Origin: Microvirga puerhi
GTDB taxonomy: Bacteria > Pseudomonadota > Alphaproteobacteria > Rhizobiales > Beijerinckiaceae
NCBI RefSeq assembly: GCF_020089865.1
Contig: NZ_JAIRBM010000001.1
Span: forward strand, 62,001-126,000
Length of the DNA stretch: 64,000 nt
Direction of reading: 5' to 3'
In this document: one piece after another, positions 35,718-45,762 of the stretch
How the letters are laid out: each line of letters opens with the position of its first letter
How positions within the stretch are numbered: the first letter of the stretch is position 1
The notes under the pieces: model-generated
Told to the model about the DNA's origin: nothing
Databases searched by the model: none
Seen by the model: only the letters and a program-made list of their open reading frames with translations
Program-made: the position numbers and the translations under genes

Positions 35718-36737
35718 ATGATGACCCGCGCCTTTATTGCTGGCTGCTCCGGCACCTCCGTGACTCCCGACGAGGCCGCCTTCTTTCGCGAAGCGGCTCC
35801 GTGGGGATTCATCCTCTTCAAGCGCAACGTGGAAAGCCCCGCTCAGGTCAAGGCTCTGTGCGACGCGCTTCGGGAGACGGTCGGGCGGAGCGATGCCCCG
35901 ATCCTGATCGATCAGGAGGGCGGGCGCGTGCAACGGCTTGGCCCGCCGCATTGGCCCAAATATCCTGCCGGCAGGACCTATGGGCAGATTCATGCCAACG
36001 ACCCTCTGGTACGACGCGAGATTACCCGTCTCGGCGCCCGACTGATCGCCCACGACCTCCGTGCCGTGGGCATTACGGTCGATTGCCTGCCTGTCCTGGA
36101 TGTGCCGACCTCCGGCGCTCACGACGTCATCGGTGACCGGGCCTATGGGCGGACGCCCGAGCAGGTTGCCGTCCTGGGGCGTGCGGCCGCGGAAGGGCTC
36201 CTGGCCGGAAGCGTCCTGCCCGTGATCAAGCATATGCCCGGCCATGGGCGGGCAGGGGCGGACAGTCATCTCGCCCTGCCGGTGGTCGAAGCTTCCCGCG
36301 ACGAGCTGGAATGGCACGATTTCGTCCCTTTCCGGATCCTGTCCGATATGCCGCTCGCCATGACGGCTCACGTGGTCTACACGGCTCTCGATCCGGACAA
36401 CCCGGCCACGACCTCGGCCATCGTCATGTCGGAGATCATCCGCGGTCATCTTGGCTATGACGGTCTCGTCATGACGGACGATCTATCGATGCAGGCCCTG
36501 TCCGGGTCCTATCGCGAGCGGACCGAGAGGGCCTTTGCGGCGGGCTGCGACATGGCGCTCCACTGCAACGGCAAGATGGAGGAAATGGCGGCCGTGGCCG
36601 AGGCTACTCCGCTGCTCGAGGGGGATGCCCTGCGGCGAGCGGATGCCGCTCTTCGCCGCATCGCCCATGAGGCCGAGCCTTTCGATCCTGTGGATGCCCG
36701 CGCAAGGCTTGACGCCGCCCTTGCGATGGTTGCCTAA
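35718..36737 (+). CDS. nagZ: beta-N-acetylhexosaminidase
   Basis: NagZ is a cytosolic family 3 glycosidase that removes GlcNAc from anhydro-muropeptides during cell-wall recycling. The 339-residue protein has IDQEGGRVQRL near residue 73, the catalytic dyad loop KHMPGHGRAGADSHLALP near 170 and the nucleophile Asp in VMTDDLSMQAL near 253. Two ATG codons in a row (35718, 35721) could be used. There is no signal peptide. Confidence 0.93.
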   Translation: MMTRAFIAGCSGTSVTPDEAAFFREAAPWGFILFKRNVESPAQVKALCDALRETVGRSDAPILIDQEGGRVQRLGPPHWPKYPAGRTYGQIHANDPLVRREITRLGARLIAHDLRAVGITVDCLPVLDVPTSGAHDVIGDRAYGRTPEQVAVLGRAAAEGLLAGSVLPVIKHMPGHGRAGADSHLALPVVEASRDELEWHDFVPFRILSDMPLAMTAHVVYTALDPDNPATTSAIVMSEIIRGHLGYDGLVMTDDLSMQALSGSYRERTERAFAAGCDMALHCNGKMEEMAAVAEATPLLEGDALRRADAALRRIAHEAEPFDPVDARARLDAALAMVA

Positions 36738-36776
36738 GCGGTCAATGCTGCGAATTGGTCGCGTAGAGTATTATTG

Positions 36777-37577
36777 ATGGCAGAAGCCTTACCCTTCGAG
36801 GATGTCGCTCCCGTGGAGCGGGCCGAGAGCGAGCCCGCCCTTCACGTCGACGTGGACGGATTCGAGGGGCCGCTCGATCTCCTGCTCGAGCTTGCGCGCC
36901 GTCAGAAAGTGGATCTCCACAAGATTTCGATCTTGGCGCTCGCCGAGCAATACATCACCTTCATCGAGGAGGCGCGTCGCATGCGCCTCGAACTGGCGGC
37001 GGACTATCTCGTCATGGCGGCCTGGCTCGCCTACCTCAAGTCCCGCCTGCTCCTGCCCGAGCCGCCGAAGGGGGAGGAGCCGAGCGCCGAAGATCTGGCG
37101 ACGGCCCTCGCCCTGCGCCTGCGCCGTCTGGAAGCGATCCGCGAAGCGGCCAAGAAGCTCGGCGAACGCGATTGGCTCGGTCGCGAAGTGTTTGCCCGCG
37201 GCGCGCCGGAACCCGTCATGATCCGCCGCGACGCCCATTATGAGGCGAGCCTGTACGATCTGCTCAAGGCCTATGCACGCCAGCGGCAAATCAAGCTCAA
37301 TGCCAAGGTTTCCCTTCATAAGCGCAACGTCTGGTCACTGGTGGATGCGCGCGACGCCCTCGAGCGCCTCGTCGGTCATCTGAGCGACTGGACCACCCTG
37401 GATACCTATCTGATGCAGTATATGGTCGAGCCTTCCATGCGCCCGACCGTGCTGGCCTCCGCTCTCTCGGCGACCCTGGAAATGGTTCGCGAAGGCAAGC
37501 TCACCGTCCGTCAGGACGAAGCCTTCGCGCCGGTCTGGGTCAAGCCGATCAGGGACACTGCGGAGGCGGGAGCCTGA
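36777..37577 (+). CDS. scpA: segregation and condensation protein A
   Basis: ScpA is the kleisin of the bacterial SMC-ScpAB condensin. The 266-residue protein has the SMC-head-binding N-terminus (DVDGFEGPLDLLLELARRQKVDLHKISI near residue 24) and a C-terminal winged-helix part. ATG 36777 is used; a TTG precedes it. scpB starts one base after the stop, giving a coupled pair. Confidence 0.93.
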   Translation: MAEALPFEDVAPVERAESEPALHVDVDGFEGPLDLLLELARRQKVDLHKISILALAEQYITFIEEARRMRLELAADYLVMAAWLAYLKSRLLLPEPPKGEEPSAEDLATALALRLRRLEAIREAAKKLGERDWLGREVFARGAPEPVMIRRDAHYEASLYDLLKAYARQRQIKLNAKVSLHKRNVWSLVDARDALERLVGHLSDWTTLDTYLMQYMVEPSMRPTVLASALSATLEMVREGKLTVRQDEAFAPVWVKPIRDTAEAGA

Positions 37578-37578
37578 C

Positions 37579-38298
37579 ATGGACGATACCGAAGATACTG
37601 TCGACGAGACCCCGGAGGTCTCGAAGGACGATGTCCCATCCGTCCCGGATCATCGGGAGGCGACGCGCATTGCGGAGGCGCTGCTGTTCGCATCTGCCGC
37701 GCCGCTGAGCGTTGACGATCTCGCAGGAAGGCTGCCCGAAGGAGCCGATGTCGGCGCGATCCTCGAAGACCTGATGGCCCTTTATGCCGATCGGGGCGTT
37801 CATCTCGTCCGCGTGGCCGGGCGCTTCGCTTTCCGCACCGCCAGTGATCTCGCCTTCGTACTCGCCCGCAACGTGGTCGAGCAGCGCAAGCTGTCCCGTG
37901 CCGCCATGGAGACGCTGGCAATCGTCGCCTATCACCAGCCGGTGACGCGGGCGGAGATCGAAGAGATCCGCGGCGTCGCGACCTCCAAGGGGACTCTCGA
38001 TACGCTTCTCGAAACGGGCTGGATCCGCCTGAGGGGCCGTCGCAAGGCGCCCGGGCGCCCGGTCACCTATGGAACGACGCCTCATTTCCTGGAGCATTTC
38101 GGCCTCGATGCGATCGAGGACCTTCCGGGCCTCGAAGAGCTCAAGGGCGCCGGCTTCCTCGAGGGCAGGGTGCCGCCGGACCTCTCGGTTCCGGTGCCGT
38201 CCGACGACCAGGCCCTGCGGGAGGACGAGGATCCCCTCGATCACGACGAGCTTTTTCAGCCGCTCTCCATCGATGAGGGTGGGACCGGCGGCGAATGA
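37579..38298 (+). CDS. scpB: segregation and condensation protein B
   Basis: The 239-residue partner of ScpA has two winged-helix domains. The first contains RIAEALLFASAAPLSVDDLA, and the second ends QPVTRAEIEEIRGV and GRPVTYGTTPHFLEHFGL. It helps SMC organise the chromosome. The stop overlaps the ATG of the following ABC ATPase by four bases, so this unrelated gene is translationally coupled to the condensin pair. Confidence 0.92.
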   Translation: MDDTEDTVDETPEVSKDDVPSVPDHREATRIAEALLFASAAPLSVDDLAGRLPEGADVGAILEDLMALYADRGVHLVRVAGRFAFRTASDLAFVLARNVVEQRKLSRAAMETLAIVAYHQPVTRAEIEEIRGVATSKGTLDTLLETGWIRLRGRRKAPGRPVTYGTTPHFLEHFGLDAIEDLPGLEELKGAGFLEGRVPPDLSVPVPSDDQALREDEDPLDHDELFQPLSIDEGGTGGE

Positions 38299-39416
38299 TG
38301 CAGAAGCGTGCTCAGGTGCGGGACCGGTTCCGTCTGCCCCTCTGGGGCCAGCGCGGAACGGCCGGCGCCTCGATTCCAGCCCAGCTTGCCTTCGAGAACA
38401 TCGTCCAGAGCTATGGCGACATGCGGGCCCTCGATGGGGTGTCCCTGACGGTCGAGCCGGGAGAACTCGTCTGTCTTCTCGGCCATTCCGGCTGCGGCAA
38501 GACCACTTTGCTGCGCATTGCGGCCGGGGTCGAAACCCCGACCTCCGGCCGTGTCCTGATGGACGGCCGCGAGGTGAGCGGCCCCGATGCCTATGTCGAA
38601 CCAGAGCGGCGCGGCATCGGGCTGATGTTCCAGGATTATGCGCTGTTTCCCCACATGACGATCCTACAGAACGTCATGTTCGGCCTGCGGGGCCTCTCGG
38701 CATCCGAAGCCAATGTCGCGGCACACCGGGCCCTTTCCCGCGTTGGGCTCGACCATTATGCGGACGAGTTCCCGCATACCCTTTCGGGCGGCGAGCAACA
38801 GCGGGTGGCGCTGGCGCGCTCCATCGCGCCTCGTCCAGGGGTTCTCCTCATGGACGAGCCCTTCTCGAACCTCGACCGTCGCATGCGCGATGCGATCCGT
38901 GACGAGACCGTTGCAATCCTGCGCGAGACGGGCGCCACCACCATCGTCGTTACCCACGACCCTGAGGAGGCGATGCGCATTGCCGATCGGATCGTGCTCA
39001 TGCGGGCCGGCGCCGTGATCCAGGAGGGAACCTCCGAGGAGATCTACAAGCATCCGGTCAGCCTTTTTGCCGCACGCTTCTTCTGTGATTTCAACGAGAT
39101 TCCGGGCGTGGTAAGAGGGGGGCAGGCATCTTGTCCGGTCGGCGTCTTCCCGGCGCCCGGTCTTTCCGATGGTCCGGCGGTGATTTGCGTGCGGCCCCAG
39201 GGGCTTCGCCTCAAGCCACCCGGCTTCTGTCTTCCGGGGCGTGTGGCGTCGCGACGCTTCCTCGGAGAGGTCGATATGATTCATATCGATGTTCAGGGCG
39301 TCGATAGGCCTCTGCAGGCTCGCATTCACGATTCCGTTCCCGTTAAGGAAGGACAGGATGTGGGAATCGAGATCGATCCGAAGGATGTCCTTGTTTTCGC
39401 CGCCTCCGATCCCTAG
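38295..39416 (+). CDS. orphan ABC transporter ATPase, FbpC/PotA-like
   Basis: The 373-residue cytoplasmic ATPase has Walker A LLGHSGCGKTT near residue 65, Q-loop FQDYALFPH, signature LSGGEQQR, Walker B VLLMDEPFSNLD and the His-switch VVTHDPEEAM. A C-terminal TOBE domain (about 285-370) is typical of ferric-iron, spermidine and sugar uptake systems. An unusual 25-residue basic N-terminal extension is present. No permease or binding protein lies nearby, and it overlaps scpB by four bases. It may serve a transporter encoded elsewhere or be repurposed. Confidence 0.85.
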   Translation: MMQKRAQVRDRFRLPLWGQRGTAGASIPAQLAFENIVQSYGDMRALDGVSLTVEPGELVCLLGHSGCGKTTLLRIAAGVETPTSGRVLMDGREVSGPDAYVEPERRGIGLMFQDYALFPHMTILQNVMFGLRGLSASEANVAAHRALSRVGLDHYADEFPHTLSGGEQQRVALARSIAPRPGVLLMDEPFSNLDRRMRDAIRDETVAILRETGATTIVVTHDPEEAMRIADRIVLMRAGAVIQEGTSEEIYKHPVSLFAARFFCDFNEIPGVVRGGQASCPVGVFPAPGLSDGPAVICVRPQGLRLKPPGFCLPGRVASRRFLGEVDMIHIDVQGVDRPLQARIHDSVPVKEGQDVGIEIDPKDVLVFAASDP

Positions 39417-39473
39417 GTTGGCGGCACGTTTCAGTTGAGGAGCCGCGCCCGGAAGAGGCGCAGGAGGATTGCC

Positions 39474-39722
39474 ATGGGTGGCGCGAGTATCTGGCATTGG
39501 ATCGTCGTGGGTCTGATCGTCGTCCTGTTGTTCGGACGCGGCAAGATTTCCGACATGATGGGCGACGTGGCGAAGGGCATCAAAGCCTTCAAGAAGGGCA
39601 TGGCCGAGGACGACACCGCCTCCAAGCCCGTCGAGCCGACGGAGCCTGTCCGGACCATCGACCATCAGGCGGCGGCGCCGACTGCCACCACTACGGCCAC
39701 GACCAACAACAAGGTTGGCTGA
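39474..39722 (+). CDS. tatA: Sec-independent translocase subunit TatA
   Basis: This 82-residue protein has one membrane helix ([15 protein letters not shown], residues 6-20), a short hinge, and an amphipathic helix ([17 protein letters not shown]). It forms the oligomeric pore component of twin-arginine export. ATG 39474 has a perfect AGGAGG upstream. A hairpin at 39740-39761 separates it from tatB. An upstream in-frame extension was rejected because of this ribosome-binding site. Confidence 0.94.
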   Translation: MGGASIWHWIVVGLIVVLLFGRGKISDMMGDVAKGIKAFKKGMAEDDTASKPVEPTEPVRTIDHQAAAPTATTTATTNNKVG

Positions 39723-39739
39723 GCGCCGAATAGAGCTTT

Positions 39740-39761
39740 CCGCGAGGCGCGTGCCTCGCGG
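39740..39761 (+). promoter_or_regulatory. strong hairpin between tatA and tatB
   Basis: CCGCGAGGC (39740-39748) pairs perfectly with GCCTCGCGG (39753-39761) over a four-base loop. It lacks a T tract. Such an intergenic stem could stabilise the tatA end or thin out transcription into tatB, helping produce more TatA than TatB. That role is inference. Confidence 0.4.
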
Positions 39762-39797
39762 TGACGAGTAGCGTCCAGGCAGGGTTGGGTCCGCGCC

Positions 39798-40376
39798 ATG
39801 TTTGACATGAGCTGGGGTGAGGTGATGGTCATTGGCGCCGTGGCGCTGATCGTCATCGGTCCGAAGGATCTCCCGCGGGCGCTGCGCACCGTCGGGCAGG
39901 TGACGGGAAAACTTCGCCGGATGGCGGCGGAGTTCCAGGGCCAGTTCCAGGAGGCCATGCGCGAGGCGGATCTCGACGATGCCAAGCGTCAGTTGCAGGG
40001 CATCAACGATTCGGTGACGTCCATGAACGGGAACTTCAACCCGATACAGACGATCCGGGACGAGTTGAAGGGCGCCATCGAGACTCCTGCCACCCCTGGC
40101 GCCAGCCCCGCTTCTCCGCCAGCTTCCCAGGAGCCGAGCCCGACAGCTGCCGTCTCGGAAGCCATGGCCCAAGGTCGCGGAGAGGCGAATCCGCCGGCGC
40201 CTGTCGATCCGCTCGCTGCTCTTCCCATCCCTTCCGCTCCGCCTATCGTCGATCCGGCGGAATCCATCGCCACCGTCCTGAAGCAAGAAGCCGAAGCCAA
40301 CGCAGGAGCGGCCCAGCCGCCCTCGACCGCTCCGGCTGCGCCGGCGACAGACAAACCTGACGCGAAATCCGAATGA
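39798..40376 (+). CDS. tatB: Sec-independent translocase subunit TatB
   Basis: The 192-residue protein has a single N-terminal membrane helix (SWGEVMVIGAVALIVIG), then the TatB signature PKDLPRALRTVGQ and an amphipathic helix. A Pro/Ala/Ser-rich cytoplasmic tail of over 90 residues follows. TatB with TatC binds twin-arginine signals. Its stop overlaps the tatC start by four bases. Confidence 0.93.
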   Translation: MFDMSWGEVMVIGAVALIVIGPKDLPRALRTVGQVTGKLRRMAAEFQGQFQEAMREADLDDAKRQLQGINDSVTSMNGNFNPIQTIRDELKGAIETPATPGASPASPPASQEPSPTAAVSEAMAQGRGEANPPAPVDPLAALPIPSAPPIVDPAESIATVLKQEAEANAGAAQPPSTAPAAPATDKPDAKSE

Positions 40377-41173
40377 CGACCGCCGAAGAGGACGAGGTCG
40401 AGGCGTCGCGCGCGCCCCTGATCGAGCATCTGATCGAGTTGCGCGCCCGCCTGATCAAGGCGCTCGTCGCTTTTGTGCTGATGTTCTTCATCTGCTTCGC
40501 AGGGGCGAGATACATCTACAACGCCCTCGTTTGGCCCTATGTGATCGCCGTCGGCTCGCCGGAGAAGGCGCACCTCGTCTATACGCACGGCCTGGAATTC
40601 CTTTTCACGCAGATCCAGGTGGCAGCCTTCGGAGCGGGCTTCCTGGCTTTCCCCGTCATCGCGATCCAGATCTACAAGTTCGTCGCGCCCGGCCTCTACA
40701 AGAACGAGCGTAAGGCTTTCGTGCCTTATCTGTTCGCGACGCCGATCCTCTTCGCCATCGGTGCGGCGGTCGTGTACTTCATCGCGATGCCGCTGCTCAT
40801 GCGCTTCTCGGTTGGAATGCAGCAGCTGGCCACCGCTAACTCGCCGAGCATCGAGTTCCTGCCCAAGGTGAGCGAATATCTCTCGCTGATCATGACCCTG
40901 ATCTTCGCCTTCGGGATCTGTTTCCAGCTGCCCGTGGTGCTCACGCTCCTGGCCCGGGCCGGATTGATCGACTCGGACTTCCTCAAGAGCAAGCGCCGTT
41001 ACGCCATCGTCGTGGTGTTCATCCTAGCCGCTGTCCTGACGCCGCCGGACGTGATCAGCCAGTTCGCCCTTGCGGTCCCCACCTTGCTTCTTTACGAGGC
41101 GTCCATCTTCTCCGTCCGCTGGGTGGAGAAGCAGCGTGCGGAAGCCGAGGCCGCACGCGCGGCTGCCGGATAG
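40373..41173 (+). CDS. tatC: Sec-independent translocase subunit TatC
   Basis: The 266-residue six-helix membrane protein has the TatC start (APLIEHLIELRARLIKAL), the first-loop motif (FVAPGLYKNERKAFVPY), and the later FGICFQLPVVLTLLARAGLI. It is the twin-arginine signal receptor. The start overlaps tatB as ATGA. The three tat genes therefore form one unit, following the ABC ATPase. Confidence 0.95.
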   Translation: MTTAEEDEVEASRAPLIEHLIELRARLIKALVAFVLMFFICFAGARYIYNALVWPYVIAVGSPEKAHLVYTHGLEFLFTQIQVAAFGAGFLAFPVIAIQIYKFVAPGLYKNERKAFVPYLFATPILFAIGAAVVYFIAMPLLMRFSVGMQQLATANSPSIEFLPKVSEYLSLIMTLIFAFGICFQLPVVLTLLARAGLIDSDFLKSKRRYAIVVVFILAAVLTPPDVISQFALAVPTLLLYEASIFSVRWVEKQRAEAEAARAAAG

Positions 41174-41214
41174 GTCTTGTTCCTTCCCGTCGGCCGCCAC
41201 CCTTGGCATTCTGA

Positions 41215-42627
<1,413 letters not shown>

Positions 42628-42628
42628 G

Positions 42629-43390
42629 ATGCGGATCCTCTGCACCAACGATGACGGCATTCACGCGCCGGGCCTGAAGGTCATGGAGGCCATCGCCCGC
42701 GCCTTGTCCGACGATGTCTGGATCGTGGCTCCGGAGACGGATCAAAGCGGCGTGGCGCATTCCCTGTCGCTGAATGATCCGCTGCGCCTGCGCGAGGTGG
42801 GCGGTCAGCATTATGCGGTCAAGGGAACGCCCACGGATTGCGTCATCATGGGCGTGCGCCATCTCATGCGGGATCATAGGCCCGACCTCATTCTGTCCGG
42901 CGTCAATCGCGGCCAGAACGTCGCCGAGGATGTCAGCTATTCCGGAACCGTCGCCGGCGCGATCGAGGGAACGATCTTAGGCATTCCGTCCATCGCGCTC
43001 TCCCAGGCCTATGGACCCACGCGCCGCCACGATCTCAAGTGGCAATGCGCCGAGCATCACGGGCCGAAGGTCATCCGGCGCATCCTGGATGTCGGGATCG
43101 ACAAGGGAATTCTGATCAACGTCAACTTTCCCGGTTGCGAGCCGGAGGAGGTGGAGGGAATTGCTCTCTGCAACCAGGGTCAGCGGACACAGGAACTTCT
43201 GCGTCTCGACGAGCGCGAGGACGGCCGCGGCATTCCCTATTACTGGATCGCCTTCGAGCGGAAGCCGTTCACGCCGGGGAACGGCACCGATCTCTGGGCC
43301 ATCGCCAACCGCCGCATCGCAGTCACGCCGCTTCGCCTCGACATGACGGATGAGCCGAGCCTGACCCGATACGCGCAGGCCTTCGAATGA
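42629..43390 (+). CDS. surE: 5'/3'-nucleotidase SurE
   Basis: The 253-residue metal-dependent phosphatase dephosphorylates nucleoside monophosphates. The acidic pair and glycine are in MRILCTNDDGIHAPGL, and the conserved Asn residues lie in LILSGVNRGQNV near residue 90 and TVAGAIEGTILG. It belongs to a surE-pcm-nlpD order also known in E. coli. Normal length. Confidence 0.94.
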   Translation: MRILCTNDDGIHAPGLKVMEAIARALSDDVWIVAPETDQSGVAHSLSLNDPLRLREVGGQHYAVKGTPTDCVIMGVRHLMRDHRPDLILSGVNRGQNVAEDVSYSGTVAGAIEGTILGIPSIALSQAYGPTRRHDLKWQCAEHHGPKVIRRILDVGIDKGILINVNFPGCEPEEVEGIALCNQGQRTQELLRLDEREDGRGIPYYWIAFERKPFTPGNGTDLWAIANRRIAVTPLRLDMTDEPSLTRYAQAFE

Positions 43391-43406
43391 ACAGGCCCGC
43401 CATCCG

Positions 43407-44114
43407 ATGAAGGATGTCACGCCGCGACCGGAGCCGATCGATCTGCCGCCGGACGGGCGTGAGAATCTTCGTGCGGAGGACGAGGCGGTCGAGACGGCTT
43501 CCTTTATCCTGTCGCTTCGGGCGAGAGGCATTCGCGATACGGCGCTGTTGCGCGCGATGGAGCTCGTGCCGCGCGAGGTCTTCGCGCCGCGCCGCTTCAC
43601 AGATCTTGCCCGAACAGACATTGCCCTGCCGCTGCCCTGCGGCCAGACTATGACCGGTCCGAGGACGGTGGCCGCCATGCTGGTGGGGCTCGGCGTCGCG
43701 TCCGGCCAGCGTGTTTTCGAAATCGGGACGGGCACCGGCTACGTGACGGCGCTCCTGGCCCGGCTCGGAGCTGAGGTCTTCACCATCGAACGTTTCAACA
43801 CCCTGGCCGAAAGCGCTAGGCAACATCTCAAGATCGTCGAGGCAGGTCGCGTGCGGATGGAGATCGGCGACGGGCTGGAGATCCGCCCTCGCGAACGGTT
43901 CGACCGTATCCTGCTGAACGGGGCCGTGTCCGAGATCCCCGAAGCCGTCACAGCTCATCTGGGGCCCGGTGGGCGGCTTGTCGGCGCGCTGACGATCGAT
44001 GGCGTGCCGCGTCTCGTCCGCGTGGAGCGGACCGAGGATGGCGCGCTCCGGCAGGATCCTGGCCCGACCTTGCGTCTGGCGCCGCTGATGCGCGGTGTCG
44101 CCAAGACACTGTAA
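43407..44114 (+). CDS. pcm: protein-L-isoaspartate O-methyltransferase
   Basis: The 235-residue enzyme uses SAM to methylate isoaspartyl residues in aged proteins, starting their repair. It has the SAM-binding motif VFEIGTGTGYVTALLARLG near residue 98 and the family segment LPCGQTMTGPRTVAAML. A short 30-residue N-terminal tail precedes the fold. The gap from surE is 16 bases. Confidence 0.92.
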   Translation: MKDVTPRPEPIDLPPDGRENLRAEDEAVETASFILSLRARGIRDTALLRAMELVPREVFAPRRFTDLARTDIALPLPCGQTMTGPRTVAAMLVGLGVASGQRVFEIGTGTGYVTALLARLGAEVFTIERFNTLAESARQHLKIVEAGRVRMEIGDGLEIRPRERFDRILLNGAVSEIPEAVTAHLGPGGRLVGALTIDGVPRLVRVERTEDGALRQDPGPTLRLAPLMRGVAKTL

Positions 44115-44235
44115 ACAGGCACCAGGTTGAAAATTTCTGCTTACGGTTACGACAAAATTCGGGCCGGAAACGGTTGCTTAACCTCAATAGGCTTTTAATG
44201 CCGCCATCGAGTTGCGTCGGTTGGGGTTTTGAGTG

Positions 44236-45507
44236 ATGCGGCAGCGTAGGAGTTCCGGGCATTGGGTCGCGATTTCGCGAATTGCTCTTGTAAGCGTGAT
44301 CGGCAGCGCCGCCGCAGCCTGTAGTTCGGACACAGTGCGGTTCGCGGATAATCCGTTCTCGAACCCATTTTCCGCAAGCGATCGTTTCGATTCCGGTCAG
44401 AGCGTCGCCGCGGCGCCGGCGGCCCAGCCGCAGCAGATGGCATCGGCCATGCCGACCGCTCCCATCCAGTCGCAGGCCTTGCCTCCTGTCCAGGCACAGC
44501 CCCTGTCTCAACCGGCCCAGGTCGCCGCGGCACCCGTCAGGGCGCCGGCAGGCGGACCGGCGGGCTGGTCGGCGGCGGGCGGTACGACCATCACGGTCGG
44601 CGGCAACGATAACCTCAATGCGATTTCCCAGCGCTATGGCGTGCCTTCAAACGCGATTCTGGCAGCGAGCGGCTTGTCGAGCCCGAGCCAGGTTCGGCCC
44701 GGTCAGCAACTGGTGATCCCGGTCTATAGCGCGTCGGGCACCCAAGTGGCCTCCGCCGCTCCGGCCCGTCCGGTTGCACCGACTCCTGCTGCCCCCGCGG
44801 GTCAGCCGAAATTCCGTCTCGTCGAGAACAAGAAGGGCGAGGCTGTCCCTAACGAAACTGCGGAAGCTCCCAAGCGCGTCCGGCCCGGCATGGCTGTCGC
44901 GAAGTCCGAGCCCGTCGCTCCGGTCCCGATGAGGGCCGCTCCTGCGCCTGCTCCAGTCAAGATCGCGACGGCCGGCACCGAGCCGCTCGTCTCCGCGCCG
45001 AAGCCGGTCGAGCCGCAGAAAGTAGCGGTCGCAGCAGTGCCTCAGCCCCAGCCCGCGGCGCCGGCCGTTGCCGCCGCGCCGGTGGCCCAGCCTGCAAAGG
45101 TCCAGGAACCGGATCAGACCGCTAGCGTCGCCGATTCCTCAGGCGATTTCCGTTGGCCGGCCCGCGGCCGCGTCATCGCGGGATTCGGAGCGAATGGCGG
45201 CAACGAAGGCATCAATATCGCAGTTCCCGAAGGAACGCCCGTCAAGGCCGCCGAGGCCGGAACCGTCACTTATGCGGGAAGCGAGGTGAAGGGCTACGGC
45301 AACCTGGTCCTGATCCGGCACGAGAACGGCTTCGTTTCGGCCTACGCCCATAACGGTTCGCTCAACGTGAAGCGTGGCGAGCAGGTGAAACGCGGCCAAG
45401 TGATCGCGACCTCCGGTCAGACCGGCAACGTGACGTCGCCCCAGCTCCACTTCGAGATCCGCAAGGGGGCGTCGCCGGTCGACCCGCTCAAGCATCTCGG
45501 CGGCTGA
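44236..45507 (+). CDS. nlpD: NlpD-like lipoprotein with LysM and degenerate LytM domain
   Basis: The 423-residue protein has a signal ending AAAAC (probable lipoprotein), a LysM domain (about 115-165; TITVGGNDNLNAISQRYGV), a long Ala/Pro linker, and a C-terminal M23/LytM domain (about 305-420). In active M23 enzymes the first zinc site reads H-x-G-x-D; here it is NEGINI, so His and Asp are both replaced by Asn. This marks a non-catalytic amidase activator like NlpD or EnvC. The surE-pcm-nlpD order matches E. coli. GTG 44233 is an alternative start. A strong terminator follows. Confidence 0.88.
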   Translation: MRQRRSSGHWVAISRIALVSVIGSAAAACSSDTVRFADNPFSNPFSASDRFDSGQSVAAAPAAQPQQMASAMPTAPIQSQALPPVQAQPLSQPAQVAAAPVRAPAGGPAGWSAAGGTTITVGGNDNLNAISQRYGVPSNAILAASGLSSPSQVRPGQQLVIPVYSASGTQVASAAPARPVAPTPAAPAGQPKFRLVENKKGEAVPNETAEAPKRVRPGMAVAKSEPVAPVPMRAAPAPAPVKIATAGTEPLVSAPKPVEPQKVAVAAVPQPQPAAPAVAAAPVAQPAKVQEPDQTASVADSSGDFRWPARGRVIAGFGANGGNEGINIAVPEGTPVKAAEAGTVTYAGSEVKGYGNLVLIRHENGFVSAYAHNGSLNVKRGEQVKRGQVIATSGQTGNVTSPQLHFEIRKGASPVDPLKHLGG

Positions 45508-45555
45508 TCCAATTCCAGCTTGATCGGATTTCGGTACCCGAACCGATCGCGTGAG

Positions 45556-45593
45556 GGGACGGCGGAGCTCAGCCGCCGTCCCTTTGTTTTTTA
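45556..45593 (+). terminator. strong intrinsic terminator after nlpD
   Basis: GGGACGGCGG (45556-45565) pairs with CCGCCGTCCC (45573-45582), followed by TTTGTTTTTT. This is a classic rho-independent terminator for the long housekeeping run. Confidence 0.9.
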
Positions 45594-45607
45594 TCGGCGC
45601 CGCTGCC

Positions 45608-45753
45608 GTCATTCCGGGATGGTCCGAAAGGACCAGGCCCGGAACCCATAATCGCCAACGATTTAGATAGAAAACATCCAGGCCCGTTGCGCTTCTTCCT
45701 GAAGCGTCAGCGATTATGGGTTCCGGGTTCCGCTGACGCGGCCCCGGAATGAC
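45608..45753. repeat. palindromic intergenic element, copy C
   Basis: It has the same architecture as copy A: GTCATTCCGGGA at 45608 and CCCCGGAATGAC ending at 45753. Inner GGCCCGGAACCCATAA and TTATGGGTTCCGGG segments are inverted. It fills the space between the nlpD terminator and the convergent ATPase gene. Confidence 0.8.
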
Positions 45754-45762
45754 AATGGTGGC

